Source: Xanthobacteraceae bacterium
GTDB lineage: Bacteria > Pseudomonadota > Alphaproteobacteria > Rhizobiales > Xanthobacteraceae
DNA: 64,000 nt
Direction: 5' to 3'
Assembly (NCBI GenBank): GCA_019454205.1
Contig: CP075369.1
Span: 1,364,001 to 1,428,000 of the forward strand
This document shows, in pieces, positions 62,165 to 64,000 of this stretch; the first letter of the stretch is position 1; each line of letters begins with the position of its first letter. The notes beneath the pieces were generated by a model that saw nothing but the letters and a program-made list of their open reading frames with translations, ran no database searches and was not told the DNA's origin. The translations under genes and the position numbers were made by a program.

Positions 62165-63189
62165 GCCGCCGCCTGCCATCCGAGTTCGTCGAAGGCATCG
62201 TGGATGCCGAGCACCACTTTCGACGGCGCATTCTCCGCAAGCAGTTGCGCGCGCCAGCCCTTGAGCCAGTCAGCCGTGGCGCCGGCTGCTTTCGCGGCTG
62301 CTTCCATCCCCCAGCCGATATGCTTGCGCGCTTCCCGCGAGCCGCGCGCATTGCCGTATTGTCCGAGCCATGCGTCGTAGAGTTCGATCAGCGTGTCGCG
62401 CTGGTCTTCCAGCGCGGGATCGCTGGCCCGCGCTCCGGTTGCGAGGAAGCGCGCGATGTTTCCGGCGAGCCATGGCTTGCCACGCGCCGCCCGCCCGACC
62501 ATCACGGCGTCGGCACCGGAGTCGCGCAGCATCGCCGCCGCGTCTTCGTAGGTTTCCAGATCGCCGTTCGCGACCACCGGAATCGAAACCGCATTCTTGA
62601 CGTGAGCAATCGCGCGCCAGTCGGCGCGGCCCTTGTAGAACTGACAGCGCGTGCGGCCATGCACCGTGACGAGCTTCACGCCCGCTGCTTCCGCGCGGCG
62701 CGCTAGCTCCGGCGCGACGATGGTGTCGTCATCCCAGCCGAGGCGCATTTTCAGCGTGACCGGGACACGCACCGCGCCGACTGCTGCTTCGACGATGCGC
62801 GCTGCATTCTCGACATCCCGCAACAGCGCGGCTCCCGCCGCGCCCGTCGTGACGCTTTTCGCGGGACAACCCATGTTGAGGTCGATGATGTCCGCACCCG
62901 CCGCCTCGGCAACGCGGGCGCCTTCCGCGATCCAGCGCGGCTCGCATCCGGCAAGCTGCACGACATGCAGCCCAACGCCCTCGCCTTCGGCGCGCAGACG
63001 CGCTTCCGGGCTGGCCGAAGCGAGCCATTCACAGGCGATCATCTCGGAGACCACAAGACCGGCTCCGAAGCGCGAAGCCATCCTGCGGAACGGAAGATCG
63101 GTAATGCCCGCCATTGGCGCGAGGAAACAACGCCCGCCAATCTGGTGCGGGCCGATAGAGAGCGCAGCGTCGCGCGTAGAAAAGGCCAT
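62161..63189 (-). CDS. dusB: tRNA-dihydrouridine synthase (DusB/NifR3)
   Basis: 342 residues, FMN enzyme reducing uridines in tRNA. Start region LAPMAGITDLPFRRMASRFG, catalytic Cys in NMGCPAKSVTTGAAGAALLRD (in parts), MRLGW, VHGRTRCQFYKG and VANGD and GRAARGKPW are the Dus marks. ATG 63189 follows AGAGGCG; the frame extends 15 codons upstream. In this group the gene (also nifR3) regularly leads ntrBC. Confidence 0.95.
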   Translation of the reverse strand: MAFSTRDAALSIGPHQIGGRCFLAPMAGITDLPFRRMASRFGAGLVVSEMIACEWLASASPEARLRAEGEGVGLHVVQLAGCEPRWIAEGARVAEAAGADIIDLNMGCPAKSVTTGAAGAALLRDVENAARIVEAAVGAVRVPVTLKMRLGWDDDTIVAPELARRAEAAGVKLVTVHGRTRCQFYKGRADWRAIAHVKNAVSIPVVANGDLETYEDAAAMLRDSGADAVMVGRAARGKPWLAGNIARFLATGARASDPALEDQRDTLIELYDAWLGQYGNARGSREARKHIGWGMEAAAKAAGATADWLKGWRAQLLAENAPSKVVLGIHDAFDELGWQAAA

Positions 63190-63349
63190 TTCGCCTCTAA
63201 TGCCTACAAAATAGGCCAACCATGAACTGCCCACATCTTAGTCAAAGCTGAAATAAGGGCAAGCGGAATATTGCAACGCAACCAAGGGCACTTTGGCCTG
63301 GAAAATCGGCTAAAAGCGAAGCACTGGAGGCGGGAAACCCCGAAATCGG

Positions 63350-64000
63350 ATGGAAGTTGCAGTCATTGTCGTTGCCGCCGGGACCGGCAGCCGGGCCGGA
63401 GCGGGCCTGCCCAAGCAATATCGCCTTGTTTCCGGTCAGCCGGTTTTGCGGCATTCGCTGAAGTTATTCACAGATCATCCGGCTATTTCCGCGGTCCAGC
63501 CCGTCATCGCGCCGGACCACGGCGCGCTCTTCTACGGCGCGGCAGCGGAACTCCCCCGATGCTTGCCCCCGGTGAATGGCGGCGACACGCGGCAGCAATC
63601 GGTCTTCGCCGGCCTGAAGGCGCTTGCGAAACATAAGCCGCACGCGGTGCTCGTTCACGACGCTGCCCGCGCCTTTGCACCGCGTACCTTGATCGACAGC
63701 GCACTGCTCTCGCTCAAGAGCAAAAAGGCGGCGATCCCTGTGCTCGCCGTCACCGACACCATCAAGCGCGTGGACGGATCGGGAAACGTGCTCGGCACCG
63801 TTGATCGCGGAGAACTGCGCGCGGTCCAGACCCCGCAAGCCTTCGCCTACGACACGCTGCTTGCTGCGCATGAGAAGGCCGCACGCGAAAACCTGCACGA
63901 TTTCACCGACGATGCGGCGATCATGGAGTGGTTTGGCCAAGCCGTGAGCGTTTTTCCCGGCAGCGCAGAGAACATCAAGCTCACCACCGAGAGCGATTTC
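63350..64000 (+). CDS. ispD: 2-C-methyl-D-erythritol 4-phosphate cytidylyltransferase, 3' partial (probably IspDF)
   Basis: 217 codons, still open at the window end. MEP pathway enzyme joining CTP and MEP. N-terminal VAAGTGSRAGAGLPKQY (in IspD the Arg and Lys of this loop are catalytic; here Arg15 and Lys22), TRQQSVFAGL, VHDAARAF, VTDTIKRVD, RAVQTPQAF, TDDAAI and GSAENIKLT all match. Alphaproteobacteria often have IspD fused to IspF, so the gene probably continues as ispDF. ATG 63350 has a weak upstream ribosome site. Divergent from dusB; the 160-base gap shows no obvious element. Confidence 0.95.
   Translation, partial: MEVAVIVVAAGTGSRAGAGLPKQYRLVSGQPVLRHSLKLFTDHPAISAVQPVIAPDHGALFYGAAAELPRCLPPVNGGDTRQQSVFAGLKALAKHKPHAVLVHDAARAFAPRTLIDSALLSLKSKKAAIPVLAVTDTIKRVDGSGNVLGTVDRGELRAVQTPQAFAYDTLLAAHEKAARENLHDFTDDAAIMEWFGQAVSVFPGSAENIKLTTESDF

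Overview
The window reads as chromosomal DNA of a high-GC alphaproteobacterium of the order Rhizobiales, probably near Nitrobacteraceae or Xanthobacteraceae. The best evidence is the minus-strand block dusB-ntrB-ntrC-ntrY-ntrX-dat-hfq-hflX, with ispD and mazG beside it. A phosphatidylcholine synthase, an IalB-type protein, hmuUV heme import genes and an alphaproteobacterial rlpA-dacC-tmk-holB-metG-tatD string agree with this. The genus cannot be fixed from the sequence alone. Coding density is very high, many neighbours overlap by 1-4 bases, and no gene-free stretch exceeds 300 bases.

Layout. 1-1.5 kb: the end of a heme importer (hmuU, hmuV). 1.5-4.5 kb: a minus-strand operon gmd-fcl-glycosyltransferase that makes and probably transfers L-fucose. 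4.6 kb: tRNA-Lys. 4.7-8.5 kb: HPP membrane protein, M20 amidohydrolase, EamA transporter and a SPOR-like envelope protein. 8.7-12.7 kb: glmU and glmS for UDP-GlcNAc supply, then a DUF805 protein. 12.7-18.7 kb: recG, sdhE, mfd. 18.7-22.6 kb: a coupled unit of a YejA-like binding protein, an adenylate-forming-enzyme homologue without its catalytic motifs, and a FrnE-like DsbA protein. 22.8-28.2 kb: IalB, HspQ, a lipid kinase, a CoA-ester lyase, an AEC carrier and a CoA-transferase. 28.2-31.7 kb: egtB-egtD (ergothioneine) and a UbiH-type hydroxylase. 31.8-35.1 kb: pcs, terC, an SDR and a quinone oxidoreductase. 35.2-40.4 kb: a soluble chemoreceptor with a PilZ domain, rimO, a phytoene-desaturase-like oxidoreductase and a small membrane protein.

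40.45-42.17 kb is the clearest acquired segment. A 1.6-kb low-GC insert sits in tRNA-Ser(UGA) and is bounded by a perfect 40-bp direct repeat. It carries a small DNA-binding protein, a divergent XRE regulator with nested palindromes between them, and a zinc-ribbon DUF4145 protein, but no integrase. The insert supplies the 5' half of the working tRNA gene.

42.3-49.4 kb: rlpA, a D,D-carboxypeptidase homologue in which all three catalytic motifs are altered (a predicted pseudoenzyme), tmk, holB, metG, tatD and an MBL-fold hydrolase. 49.5-54.7 kb: a diguanylate cyclase, mazG, a multi-pass membrane protein, hflX, hfq. 54.9-63.2 kb: dat and the two nitrogen two-component systems NtrYX and NtrBC with dusB. 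The window ends inside ispD (probably ispDF).

The most unusual items are the tRNA-Ser insert, the inactive PBP5-like protein, the adenylate-forming-enzyme pseudoenzyme coupled to an orphan binding protein, and the MCP-PilZ chemoreceptor. All functional statements are inferred from sequence motifs and context; no database search was possible.
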